Source: an uncultured bacterium (GTDB lineage: Bacteria; Planctomycetota; UBA1135; GCA-002686595). Taken from it: a DNA stretch of 64,000 nucleotides. Location: positions 1 to 64,000 of the forward strand of contig CALCXM010000152.1 in the NCBI GenBank assembly GCA_937905825.1, read 5' to 3'. Below the pieces are notes generated by a model. That model was not told where the DNA came from. It searched no databases and saw only the letters and a program-made list of their open reading frames with translations. Made by a program: the position numbers and the translations under genes. This document shows, piece by piece, positions 1 to 8,292 of the stretch; position 1 is the stretch's first letter, and every line of letters begins with the position of its first letter.

Positions 1-4
1 AGCA

Positions 5-70
5 GATACCCAGCCCGCGCAATCTCCACCAGCTTCCTGAACGTGGTGGAGATTCGGCGGGCTGGGTATC
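5..70 (-). terminator. Long near-perfect hairpin after the caspase gene
   Basis: Arms 5-31 and 44-70 pair over 25 of 27 positions; the only mismatch is the dinucleotide 19-20 against 55-56. The loop is 12 nt (32-43). The hairpin begins 12 nt beyond the stop codon of the minus-strand caspase gene. There is no T-run on either side, so it is not a textbook Rho-independent terminator. Very similar U-less hairpins follow two other genes in this window, which favours a 3'-end role (termination or transcript protection). Confidence 0.6.
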
Positions 71-81
71 GCCGGTATCGC

Positions 82-3000
82 TCAACGCCAGATCGGGAAG
101 TCGAGTTCTAGGTTGTCGCGGCGCATGGTGGGGGTTTGCATGCCGCCGGTGAGTTCGGTGACGCGGGCGCCGACGTATTCCATTAGTTGGGAGGCTCGGA
201 TGGCGGTGTCGTCCTTGCCGGCGCGGCGGTCGCGGAGGCCTTCGAGGACGGCGTAGCTGAAGACGCCGTTGGCCCACTTCTCGTCTTCGTAGCTGTATTC
301 CGTGCCGGAAGAGGAGGTCACGACGACGGCGCCGGTGCCGCGGCGCAAGTCGGTGAAGAGGGTGCCGAGCAGCTCGCTTAGGTCTTCGGTACGGGAGTTC
401 TTGACCACGCGCAAGCCACGGGTGGAGCCCTGCTTGACGCCGCTCGCGACGCTGACTTCGAGTAGCTCCGTGCCCTCTGGCTCCAGTTCGCCGGAGTGGC
501 AGGTGTCCATCAAGACCAGCTTCTTGCGGGAGGGGATGCCGTCCACGAGGCCCTCGAGGTCGGCGTAGGACAGCCCGTGCTCGGCCGGGGAAGCGAAGTC
601 GATGTCGTGGGTTCCGAAGAAGTAGTCGAGGTCGTCGGAGAGCACACCGTGGCCAGCCACGAAGAGCACGACTTGATCGTCCACGTCCGCTTGCATGAGG
701 AACTCGCGGGCGGCCAAGATGGAGTCGCGGGTGGCTGCTGAATCGGTCAGTAGCTTGGAGTGCACCTTGCCATAGAGACCGTTGCTCTCAAAGGCCGCGG
801 TGATGTCCCGGGCGTCCTTGGCGGCGTAGACCAGGCTGTACTCGTCCTGTAGGTACTCGCTCACTCCGATGGCGAGCACGTAGGCATCGGGCTGGCTTTC
901 GGGGGCGCTGCAGGTCACTTCGAAGGTCGAACGCAGGGACTCGAAGCCCGCCTGGTTGAGGCAGGAGACTTGCACCTTGTTGCGGCCGGCACTGAGGCGC
1001 ACTTGGATTTGACCCTCGTACTCCGAACTGGACGGCGCTGAAATGTCGCGGCCGTTCGTTCCCCAGACCGGAACGTCGTTGACGAACAGGTTGATGCGCT
1101 CCAAGGGGGAGCTCGCTTGCGCTTGAATGCGGAAGCTCAACTCACGCTCTGCCTGGGAGATCGGAAGCTCATCGCGGGCGAGAATCGAAAGGGTCGGGAC
1201 TTCACCGCCGGCGGCCAGGGACTCTTCGCTGAAGCCCATGCGACGAATGCGCTTGGACCAGGCTCGTTTGAAGAGCTCCGCGATGTCTGCCGAAGAACGA
1301 CCGAGGCGGCGAACGATCAGGTCCGGGCGATTGAGCCGCAAGTCGAATTGTTCAAAGGGGTAAGAGGTCATGCCATCCGCGAAAGCGACCAAGTGGTGAG
1401 CCTGGGGGCTCATGGTGTAGTGGCCTCCGGGCAGGGTGATGACCGTGTCCTCCCCGCGACCGATGATCACCGTCGCCACTTTGCTGAAGTCCTGGGTGTC
1501 CCACAGGATCGTGCGGCCGTCCATGGAGGTGCTCGCCAGGGTCTCCCCCCCCGCACTCAGGGAAAGGTCGCTGATCTTGAAGCCGTGGGCTCGGAGCTCC
1601 TTTGTCAAGGAACCCGACTTGCGATCGTGCACCAACACTTTGCCGGACATGTCGGCGCTTGCGATGCGGTTGCCGTCCACGCTGAAAGCAAGGTTGCTGA
1701 CGATCCAGTCGTGGCCTGGGAACTTACCAACCTGTTCCCAAGTCGTCGTATCGAAGACCAGGACATGGGGTGTGGCGTTTGAGTTGTCAGCGGCCGCTAG
1801 CCAGCGTCCGTCGCGGCTGAAGTCGAGGCTGCGGACATCGTCTCCGATCAAGTCGACGATCACCTCGCCGGTCTCCGCATTGAAGATCGTGGCTCCGATG
1901 CCGCGTTCGTCGGTGCTCATGGCACCCGCAGCTACGAGTTTTCCATCGGGACTGAAAGTGATCGCTCCCGGATTGATGACCTTGCCTTCCCAGATGGGTT
2001 GCGAATTCTCACGGTCCCAAACGAGCACTCGGCCGGAGTACCAGCTAACCGCGGCCACCCGCTTGCCAGTAGGATCGAAGGCGAAGGCCGTGGGTTGAAT
2101 CCCCGGTGATTGCAGCACGCGCTCGACCTTCGCACGCTCCAGGTTCCAGAGCAGCACAGCACCGTCCTGTGTTCGCTTGCGGCGTGCCGGAATGATGCCG
2201 AGCCAATCGCCGCTGGGGTCCCAGCTCGCTTCCCAACAGTTCTCCACCGTCGCCAGGGTGCGCGCCGTCGCTAGATCCAGGATGCGCAAACGAGCGTCGA
2301 CCCCGAGGATGGAGAGGTAGCGATCGTTTGGATGGAACTCGGCGTTCTCGGGCTCGACCACATCCCCGCGCAGGCGGCGAGTGCGTGTCCCTTCCGCTAC
2401 ATTCCACAGGGCGGGGGTCTGTTGAATCCCGGCACTCGCGAGCAGTTGCCCGTCGGGGCTAAAGTCCAGAAACTCGTAGGCACTGCGCGAATCGTCGTGC
2501 ATGTCCTTCAAGGCCTCGCCTGTCGCGAGGTCCCACAAACGAATGCCGTGGGGCTCACCAGAAGCGGAGGCCACTCCGGCGAAGGTCGTGCCGAAGGAGC
2601 CCGCGAGCCGGCCGTTCTTGGTATCGATCGCCAGCGCACAAATGGGGTCCTTCGCGACGAATTGGCGCAGGACTTTTCCATTCGAGGAGTCCAACAAGAG
2701 CAGGGAGTTGCCACTGGAATCCCCCACGATCAGTTGCGAGCCATCTCCGAAGAATCCAGCTCCCTTTGGTAAGGCAATGCGGGCGACCGGGATGCCATCG
2801 AGTTGCCAGACCGTGGACTCCGGGTGCTCCAAATCCACCAGGCTGACCCGGCGGCTCTTGTCTGCAAGCAGCACGTGGCGACCATCAGGGGAGAGCTCGA
2901 TCAAGCTCGCGTCTTCCCCAGGCAGCGTGGCGACCAGTTGCTTGGACTCCCAATCGTAGACGCGCAACTCGCGGCCCTTGCCTTCCGCTTCCCGCAGGCG

Positions 3001-3840
3001 CACGGCGAAGCGCGGCGCGTGCTTGGCGAAGTGAACATTCGAGGCGCGCACTCCATCGAGCTCAAAGGCCACTACGGTTTCCTTCGAGTCGTAGTCCATG
3101 ACGTTCAGCACTCCCCTGGACGTCTGCCTGTCCCAGACGGTGGCGACGATCCGGGTCCAATCGGGGGAGGTGTACCAAGGATCGACGCGCCCATCCCCAA
3201 AGGCTTCCGTGCTATCCGCCCCATGCAAACGCAGGCCGGTTTCAATTTCAAACAGTCCGCCGATGGCTCGGAACTTGGAACCGTCGGGGCTGAACTCGAT
3301 GTACTCAATTCCATAGGGCTGCGGCATGTAGCGCAGCTCCTTGCTCGAGGAGAGGTTCCAGATGCGCACCGCCGCGTCGGATCCTTCGCCTCCACCCGTG
3401 GCCAGGTACCGGCCATCCGGAGTGAAGTAGGCCACGTAGGCATCCCCGGGGTGTCCTGATTGCAGGGCGAGTTCGAGGTCCCAATCGGAAGCGGACTCGA
3501 TGCTCGAGTCAGGCCCAGCGATCGAACCGATGGCGGGCAGTCGTATGGATGGGCCCAGTGGCGGCAAGACCCAATCCGGTAGGGCGGGCTCCACGATCGC
3601 GGGAGCTGGCGGTTCGTTGACCACTTTGGGCGCCGGCTGCGTTGCCGGTTCGGGCGTGCTCGTCTCCACCTCTTGCGGCGCCGCTGGTTCGGGCTGCGGC
3701 GCGGGAGGACTCGGGCGGGCGGGCCCCGCGGAGCCACCCGACTGCACGCAACCGATTCCGAAGGAGGCCAGCCCAAGTAGGACCGGCAGGAGCAGGGAGG
3801 AGACGAGGCGATTCGAACGTGTCGGCATTGCAGCTTTCAA
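82..3840 (-). CDS. WD40-repeat lipoprotein with C-terminal caspase-like (C14) domain
   Basis: 1252 aa. The N-terminus is a lipoprotein signal peptide with lipobox ending at Cys31 (FGIGC), followed by a Pro/Ala/Glu-rich linker to about residue 90. The middle (about 120-860) is made of WD40-like units carrying phrases such as FSPDG and 'LWD', i.e. one or two beta-propellers. The C-terminal part (about 985-1245) is a caspase-haemoglobinase fold domain: it opens with YVLAIGVSEY, has the catalytic His at 1064 (VAGHG) and Cys at 1114 (MDTCHSGE). Family knowledge: bacterial metacaspase-like proteases (orthocaspases) are often fused to WD40 domains. The lipobox implies the protease acts outside the cytoplasm, on a membrane anchor. 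The start could also be Met5. Substrate unknown. Confidence 0.9.
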   Translation of the reverse strand: MKAAMPTRSNRLVSSLLLPVLLGLASFGIGCVQSGGSAGPARPSPPAPQPEPAAPQEVETSTPEPATQPAPKVVNEPPAPAIVEPALPDWVLPPLGPSIRLPAIGSIAGPDSSIESASDWDLELALQSGHPGDAYVAYFTPDGRYLATGGGEGSDAAVRIWNLSSSKELRYMPQPYGIEYIEFSPDGSKFRAIGGLFEIETGLRLHGADSTEAFGDGRVDPWYTSPDWTRIVATVWDRQTSRGVLNVMDYDSKETVVAFELDGVRASNVHFAKHAPRFAVRLREAEGKGRELRVYDWESKQLVATLPGEDASLIELSPDGRHVLLADKSRRVSLVDLEHPESTVWQLDGIPVARIALPKGAGFFGDGSQLIVGDSSGNSLLLLDSSNGKVLRQFVAKDPICALAIDTKNGRLAGSFGTTFAGVASASGEPHGIRLWDLATGEALKDMHDDSRSAYEFLDFSPDGQLLASAGIQQTPALWNVAEGTRTRRLRGDVVEPENAEFHPNDRYLSILGVDARLRILDLATARTLATVENCWEASWDPSGDWLGIIPARRKRTQDGAVLLWNLERAKVERVLQSPGIQPTAFAFDPTGKRVAAVSWYSGRVLVWDRENSQPIWEGKVINPGAITFSPDGKLVAAGAMSTDERGIGATIFNAETGEVIVDLIGDDVRSLDFSRDGRWLAAADNSNATPHVLVFDTTTWEQVGKFPGHDWIVSNLAFSVDGNRIASADMSGKVLVHDRKSGSLTKELRAHGFKISDLSLSAGGETLASTSMDGRTILWDTQDFSKVATVIIGRGEDTVITLPGGHYTMSPQAHHLVAFADGMTSYPFEQFDLRLNRPDLIVRRLGRSSADIAELFKRAWSKRIRRMGFSEESLAAGGEVPTLSILARDELPISQAERELSFRIQAQASSPLERINLFVNDVPVWGTNGRDISAPSSSEYEGQIQVRLSAGRNKVQVSCLNQAGFESLRSTFEVTCSAPESQPDAYVLAIGVSEYLQDEYSLVYAAKDARDITAAFESNGLYGKVHSKLLTDSAATRDSILAAREFLMQADVDDQVVLFVAGHGVLSDDLDYFFGTHDIDFASPAEHGLSYADLEGLVDGIPSRKKLVLMDTCHSGELEPEGTELLEVSVASGVKQGSTRGLRVVKNSRTEDLSELLGTLFTDLRRGTGAVVVTSSSGTEYSYEDEKWANGVFSYAVLEGLRDRRAGKDDTAIRASQLMEYVGARVTELTGGMQTPTMRRDNLELDFPIWR

Positions 3841-4002
3841 ACTCAGGTGCTCGGGCTGCGATCACAGGCCGAACGGCGATCAAAAGGAAGGGTCAGGGGT
3901 CCTCATCCTATCGGCCAGGCGCCCGAAATCCTGAGGGAGTCACGCCAAAGCGTGGGCCCTCGGCCGCCATTCCCCGCGCCCGACTCGATTTGTCCAATTG
4001 TC

Positions 4003-4020
4003 GAGCATTCCCAAATGCTC
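4003..4020. promoter_or_regulatory. Inverted repeat in divergent promoter region
   Basis: GAGCATT-CCCA-AATGCTC (7-bp arms, 4-nt loop) lies in the 249-bp gap between the divergent caspase and sulfatase genes, about 70 bp before the sulfatase start. It could be an operator or a leader hairpin. No clear -35/-10 pair was recognised around it. Confidence 0.3.
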
Positions 4021-4089
4021 AACCCAAGCGGGGCGTGGCCTTGATAAAGTTTTGGAGTCCGTCCGTGCGACCGTCTCCACCGAATCCTG

Positions 4090-5499
4090 ATGAGCCCCTT
4101 GCGATCGACCCCGTGCCCCCTCTTCGCAGGAGCCCTCTTGGCCATGGCCCTGGCCAGTTCCTGTGGCTCCAAGGATGACGTTCCGGTGCCGAAGCCCAAC
4201 GTGATCGTGGTGGTCATCGACACCTTGCGCGCGGACCACCTTCCGTTCTATGGCTACGGGAAGGACACGGCGCCGTTCCTCAACTCCTTGGCCCAACGGG
4301 GCGTGGTCTTCGATCGCGCTTGGGCTCCTTCCTCTTGGACGGCTCCCTCGGCTGCCTCGATCTTCACGGGCATGTACCCATTGCAACACGGCGTCACCCA
4401 GGGGCTGAAGCTGGTCAAGAACATCCAGCAGAACGTGGACCCGAGCCTCAAGATCAATCGCATTCCAAGCCAGATCGAAACCTTGCCGGAGTTCATGAGC
4501 TCCCTCGGCTACCGCACCTACGGCATCGCCGACAACCCGAACATCACGGACGAGGAAGGCTTCCAATCAGGCTTCGAGTTCTTCCACACCTTTGAGAACG
4601 ACGGCGGCGAGAAGATCAACGGGCAACTCGCGCAGTGGGCACCGCAGATCAAACAGGATGAGAACTGGTTTGTGTACTTGCACTACATGGATCCGCACTT
4701 CCCCTACGAGCCCCGAAAGCCTTGGTTCGAAGCCCCCGACGGGCTTGTGGTTCCTGGTCCTCAAGAGCTGAAGGCCATGGACCCCGAGGTGGCCCGGCCG
4801 GTGGTGAGCGCCATGTACGACAGCGAGATCCGGGCCGCGGACGAGTTCATCCGCGAAGCCTTTGAAATGATCGGCGCTGACGAGAACACCGTCGTCCTCT
4901 TTGTCGCCGACCACGGTGAGGGTCTGTACCAACGGGATGGCAAGCTCGAACACGGCTTCCTCTTGTACTCGGAGCTCTTGCATGTGCCGTTCCTCATCGT
5001 GCATCCCGGAACCAAGCCGGCTCGTTCGCGAGTGCAAGTCAACGTCAGTTTGGTGGACCTGCTGCCGACCCTACGGGAAATCCTGGGCACCCCGCAGAGC
5101 CCGCTCGAGAACGGCGAGAGCCTCGTGAAGCACTATATGGCCAGCGAGCCGCCGGCCAACGATCGAACGATCTTCTCCATGCGCTCGCGCCTCGAAGTGT
5201 TCGGGGGTCAACGCAAGCGCGCGGTCATCCACGGGAACGACAAGTTCATCGTCACCTACACCAAGGAAGGTGAGGAGTTCGAGCTCTTCGACATCGGGAA
5301 CGACTGGGGCGAGTTGGAGGATCGCGCGCTCAACGAAGGCCAACGGGTCGCGGAATTGCATCGACTGTGGAAGCAGTATGAGGAACAAGCCCTCAACTTC
5401 GACGGCGAGACAAGTGAACTCAACCTTAGCCCCGAACAGATCCGAGCGCTGGAGAGTTTGGGCTACGTGGAAAGCGCGTCGGAGAAGGACGAAGAGTAA
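4090..5499 (+). CDS. Sulfatase-fold lipoprotein lacking the formylglycine Cys/Ser
   Basis: 469 aa alkaline-phosphatase-superfamily hydrolase. A lipoprotein signal peptide ends at Cys25 (LASSC). Metal-site features include VVIDTLRADH near residues 41-50 and the later ADHGEG motif. The usual sulfatase C/S-x-P-x-R active-site motif is replaced by T84-A-P-S-A (in SSWTAPSAASIFTG), so the position normally converted to formylglycine is Thr. Family knowledge: Thr-nucleophile members often act as phosphodiesterases or phosphotransferases rather than sulfatases. The product is probably envelope-anchored. The start is fixed by the signal peptide. The substrate cannot be told from sequence. Confidence 0.85.
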   Translation: MSPLRSTPCPLFAGALLAMALASSCGSKDDVPVPKPNVIVVVIDTLRADHLPFYGYGKDTAPFLNSLAQRGVVFDRAWAPSSWTAPSAASIFTGMYPLQHGVTQGLKLVKNIQQNVDPSLKINRIPSQIETLPEFMSSLGYRTYGIADNPNITDEEGFQSGFEFFHTFENDGGEKINGQLAQWAPQIKQDENWFVYLHYMDPHFPYEPRKPWFEAPDGLVVPGPQELKAMDPEVARPVVSAMYDSEIRAADEFIREAFEMIGADENTVVLFVADHGEGLYQRDGKLEHGFLLYSELLHVPFLIVHPGTKPARSRVQVNVSLVDLLPTLREILGTPQSPLENGESLVKHYMASEPPANDRTIFSMRSRLEVFGGQRKRAVIHGNDKFIVTYTKEGEEFELFDIGNDWGELEDRALNEGQRVAELHRLWKQYEEQALNFDGETSELNLSPEQIRALESLGYVESASEKDEE

Positions 5500-5538
5500 T
5501 CGCGGCTAGCCCGAACAAGGCATGCAGGCCCGTTCGAG

Positions 5539-5560
5539 ACCGAGGCACTCGGTTCCCTTT
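5539..5560 (+). terminator. Weak hairpin after the sulfatase gene
   Basis: ACCGAG-GCA-CTCGGT (5539-5553) followed by TCCCTTT, 40 nt after the sulfatase stop and between two convergent genes. The stem is short, so this is only a possible terminator. The rest of 5500-5702 shows no convincing gene. Confidence 0.3.
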
Positions 5561-5702
5561 AGCGCTCGGAAGGACTTGACCCCCGGGCGAGCGGAGCGTG
5601 TCATCGAAGGAGCCACAGCACTCGAAGTCGCCTCATCAGAAGAGGGCCAGCAGAAGCGCACCGCTAGCAAAGACTCGTGGCCGTCTTCACGAACCGTCCG
5701 AC

Positions 5703-7403
5703 CTAAAGTCCCCGCTCCAGACGCTTGATGTCCGCCGCCAACTTAGGCTCATCGGGGCGGATTAGCCGGGCAGCGCGCAGGTGCTTGAGGGCCTTCTGCT
5801 TGTCTCCGAGAGCTTGCCAGGCACTCGCTAGGTGAACGTGGGAAGGGTAGCGACTTGCATCCACTTGCAGCGTCCGTTCAAAGTACTCGGCGGACTCCGC
5901 GAAGCGCTTCAACTCGAGCAGCACAACCCCCAAGGTCTCCAGGGCAGCCACGTGCTTCGGCTGGCGCTCGAGGATTTCCCGCAACACCTTCTCGGCCTCT
6001 TCGTTTTTGCCGTCATGTTGCAACCGAGTTGCGACGGCAAAGGAGTAGTAAGACTCCACTTCGTCCGAAGGAGCTGGGGCTGTGCTCGGCTCCAAAGGAT
6101 CTGGCGGTCCCTCGCCCTCGAGGCTGCCCAGGGCCGCGTATCCGAGCTTGCGCAGTTCCAAGACCTCCTCTTGGTTCAGCTCGACCTCGCCCCCTGAAAG
6201 CAGGCGCGGCCGATTGCTAAGGGCTGCGATGCTGTCGCGGTACCGGCTCAAGTCCAACCCCTGCGCGCCGAACAGATTCTCCGACTCCCTTGGATCCGCG
6301 TTCAGGTCGTAGTACTCGGGCTTGGAACTGTGCAGGTACTTGCCCTTGTCATCCACCCAACCGCCGAGGGGACTCCAACCGAAGTTGTAGTAGCCGTAGT
6401 AGGACTCGACGTACACGCCACGATCCGCTGGAACGTCTCCAAGAGAGAGGTTCAGGCCGTCCAAGTCTGAGGAGCTGCCGAGGCCAAGCTGCTCGAGGAA
6501 AGTTGGAAAGAGGTCGACGACGCTGACCAAGCCCTCCCGTCGCTCTCCCGCCAGACGACCGTCGGGAAAGCGCAGGATGAATGGGATCTTGGTCGTCGGG
6601 TTGTAGCAGAAGGCACCGTGACTGGATTCCCCGTGGCGATCGAGGGACTCCCCGTGGTCAGCCACCAGCGCCAACATCAACTTGTCCTTGCCCACCTCTT
6701 CGTCCAGGGCTTGAAGCAAGCGACCGATGTCCACGTCCATGGCGGCGACCTCGCCCAGGTAGTTGTTGCCACCGGTCATTTGGAGGAACTTCGGCGGAGG
6801 CTCGTAAGGCGCGTGTGCGTCGAAGTAGTGCACCCACAAGAAGAACGGGCGGCCTTTGTCGCGCTGCTGCAACCAAGCCAGGGCCGCGTCCGTCACCTCA
6901 TTGGAACGCCTCTCGGTGATTCCGGCACCAATCCGTTGAGTGTGTTGTCGAGGCCCCTCGTAGACGTCAAAGCCCTGATCCAGTCCGTACGTCTTCGCGA
7001 GCACCATGGCTGAAACGAAGGCTGCCGTTTGAAAGCCAGCCTCATGGGCGCGCTCCGCCAAGGTCTCCGCCTGGGGACTGAGCCGCATCAAGCCGTTCTC
7101 GCGCACACCGTGACGCAAGGGGTAGAGCCCCGTGAGCATCGAAGTGTGCGCCGGCAAGGTGATCGGCGCCGTGGTGTACGCACGGTCGAAGGTCAAACCC
7201 TCTGTTGCCAACTTGGAGACCGCAGGGGTGAAGCCGCGATTCTTGCCGTAGACATCAAGCGCGCCCGCATTGGTCGTATCCACGGTGATGAGCACACCGG
7301 ACGAGGGCAGGGGCTCCTCCACCGTGCAGCTCACGAGTGTCGCAATCAGCAGGACGCAGCCCAGCGTCCGCTGGCAAGAGAGAGAACCTGAAGCTGGAAT
7401 CAT
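5703..7403 (-). CDS. Sulfatase-fold lipoprotein with C-terminal TPR repeats
   Basis: 566 aa from the chosen start (Met at 7403), which gives a clean lipoprotein signal peptide with lipobox ending at Cys26 (LVSC). A longer reading to 7439 is open but would put 12 residues before the signal. Residues about 36-400 form a sulfatase/phosphodiesterase domain with ITVDTTNAGALD and VADHGES metal motifs. The nucleophile position is Thr82 in TLPAH, so formylglycine formation is not expected. Residues about 445-560 carry TPR helices (for example HVAALETLGVVLLELKRF), suggesting a protein-interaction tail. Planctomycetes encode many such paralogues. Convergent with the preceding sulfatase-like gene; substrate unknown. 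Confidence 0.85.
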   Translation of the reverse strand: MIPASGSLSCQRTLGCVLLIATLVSCTVEEPLPSSGVLITVDTTNAGALDVYGKNRGFTPAVSKLATEGLTFDRAYTTAPITLPAHTSMLTGLYPLRHGVRENGLMRLSPQAETLAERAHEAGFQTAAFVSAMVLAKTYGLDQGFDVYEGPRQHTQRIGAGITERRSNEVTDAALAWLQQRDKGRPFFLWVHYFDAHAPYEPPPKFLQMTGGNNYLGEVAAMDVDIGRLLQALDEEVGKDKLMLALVADHGESLDRHGESSHGAFCYNPTTKIPFILRFPDGRLAGERREGLVSVVDLFPTFLEQLGLGSSSDLDGLNLSLGDVPADRGVYVESYYGYYNFGWSPLGGWVDDKGKYLHSSKPEYYDLNADPRESENLFGAQGLDLSRYRDSIAALSNRPRLLSGGEVELNQEEVLELRKLGYAALGSLEGEGPPDPLEPSTAPAPSDEVESYYSFAVATRLQHDGKNEEAEKVLREILERQPKHVAALETLGVVLLELKRFAESAEYFERTLQVDASRYPSHVHLASAWQALGDKQKALKHLRAARLIRPDEPKLAADIKRLERGL

Positions 7404-7687
7404 GGCGGCGATTCTACAGCCCACCGAGCCGTTTGACACCCGTTCAGCAGGGTGCTCACGGGCAGCCAGGGGATTCGAGCGAACCTTCTCCTAGGCCACG
7501 ACAAGGAGCATTGCAACCCGCCACAGGCTAGGCCTCAACGGAATTCGATTAGGGGTGAGCGACCCCCTTGGCCGAAGGAAACCCGGAACCCCCCCTTGGA
7601 CAAGCCGCCCATCTTGGTCCAATCAATCCTTGGCGGTGCCCGCGTGGCGTCTGCTGTCTTGCGCTTCCAACCCAGCGAGGAATGGAC

Positions 7688-8092
7688 ATGGATACCAACA
7701 GCTTCGATACGTCCGATAAAGAGAGCGTCCTTGTGATCGACAACGACGCGGTCGTAGGACGGCTCGTTCAACAGGCCTTGAGAGGTTCTGGCTACGAGGT
7801 GTTGCTCGTGGATGATGCGAATGATGGGCTCGAGCTTGCAAAGCAGCAGCGCGGCAAACTCGATCTGCTGATCACAGACTTGATCATGCCGGGCATGAAC
7901 GGGCGCGTGCTCGCCGAGATGATTTGCGCTGAGGACCCGATGCTGCGCGTGTTGTTCATCTCCGGCTACTCGGCGGACCTGTTGGAAGAAGAGGACGCCG
8001 ACGTGGAAGGCGCTGCGTTCCTCGCCAAGCCCTTCTCGATGAAGGAGCTCGTTGCGAAAGTTCGAGAAGTGATTCATCCCGAACGGGCCTGA
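7688..8092 (+). CDS. Single-domain response regulator (CheY-like receiver)
   Basis: 134 aa, a receiver domain with no output domain. The phosphoacceptor is Asp64 (LLITDLIMPG). The acidic pocket reads V-I-D18-N19-D20, so the second acidic residue is replaced by Asn. The conserved Ser is in FISGYS and the Lys in LAKPF. The start at 7688 is preferred over ATG 7682 because GAGGA at 7677-7681 is then 6 nt upstream. No histidine kinase is adjacent, so it is an orphan; it probably works in a phosphorelay or by protein-protein contact. Confidence 0.88.
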   Translation: MDTNSFDTSDKESVLVIDNDAVVGRLVQQALRGSGYEVLLVDDANDGLELAKQQRGKLDLLITDLIMPGMNGRVLAEMICAEDPMLRVLFISGYSADLLEEEDADVEGAAFLAKPFSMKELVAKVREVIHPERA

Positions 8093-8108
8093 AGCGAAAC
8101 GGCTCAAT

Positions 8109-8146
8109 GGGTGCGCCGCGCGTTTTCTGCGTGACCGGCGCGCCCC
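8109..8146 (+). terminator. GC-rich hairpin after the response regulator
   Basis: GGG-T-GCGCCG (8109-8118) pairs with CGGCGC-GC-CCC (8136-8146) with a small internal bulge and a 17-nt loop. It starts 16 nt after the stop codon and lacks a T-run downstream, matching the style of other 3' hairpins in the window. Confidence 0.45.
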
Positions 8147-8292
8147 GGATGCGTCTGTGACCTTGGCGGCGGAGATTTCTAGCCTGCGGAGGACACGAGT
8201 GAGTGGAGGGAAGAACTCCACGGATCGTGAACCGGCCCGGGGGCGACCTGCGTCAGCCCTCTACGTTTCACGGGATCCAACACGCATCCATC

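Noticed and set aside
5522..5728. 68-codon frame between the convergent sulfatase-fold genes
   Set aside because: No ribosome-binding site, overlaps the end of the next gene, no similarity recognised.
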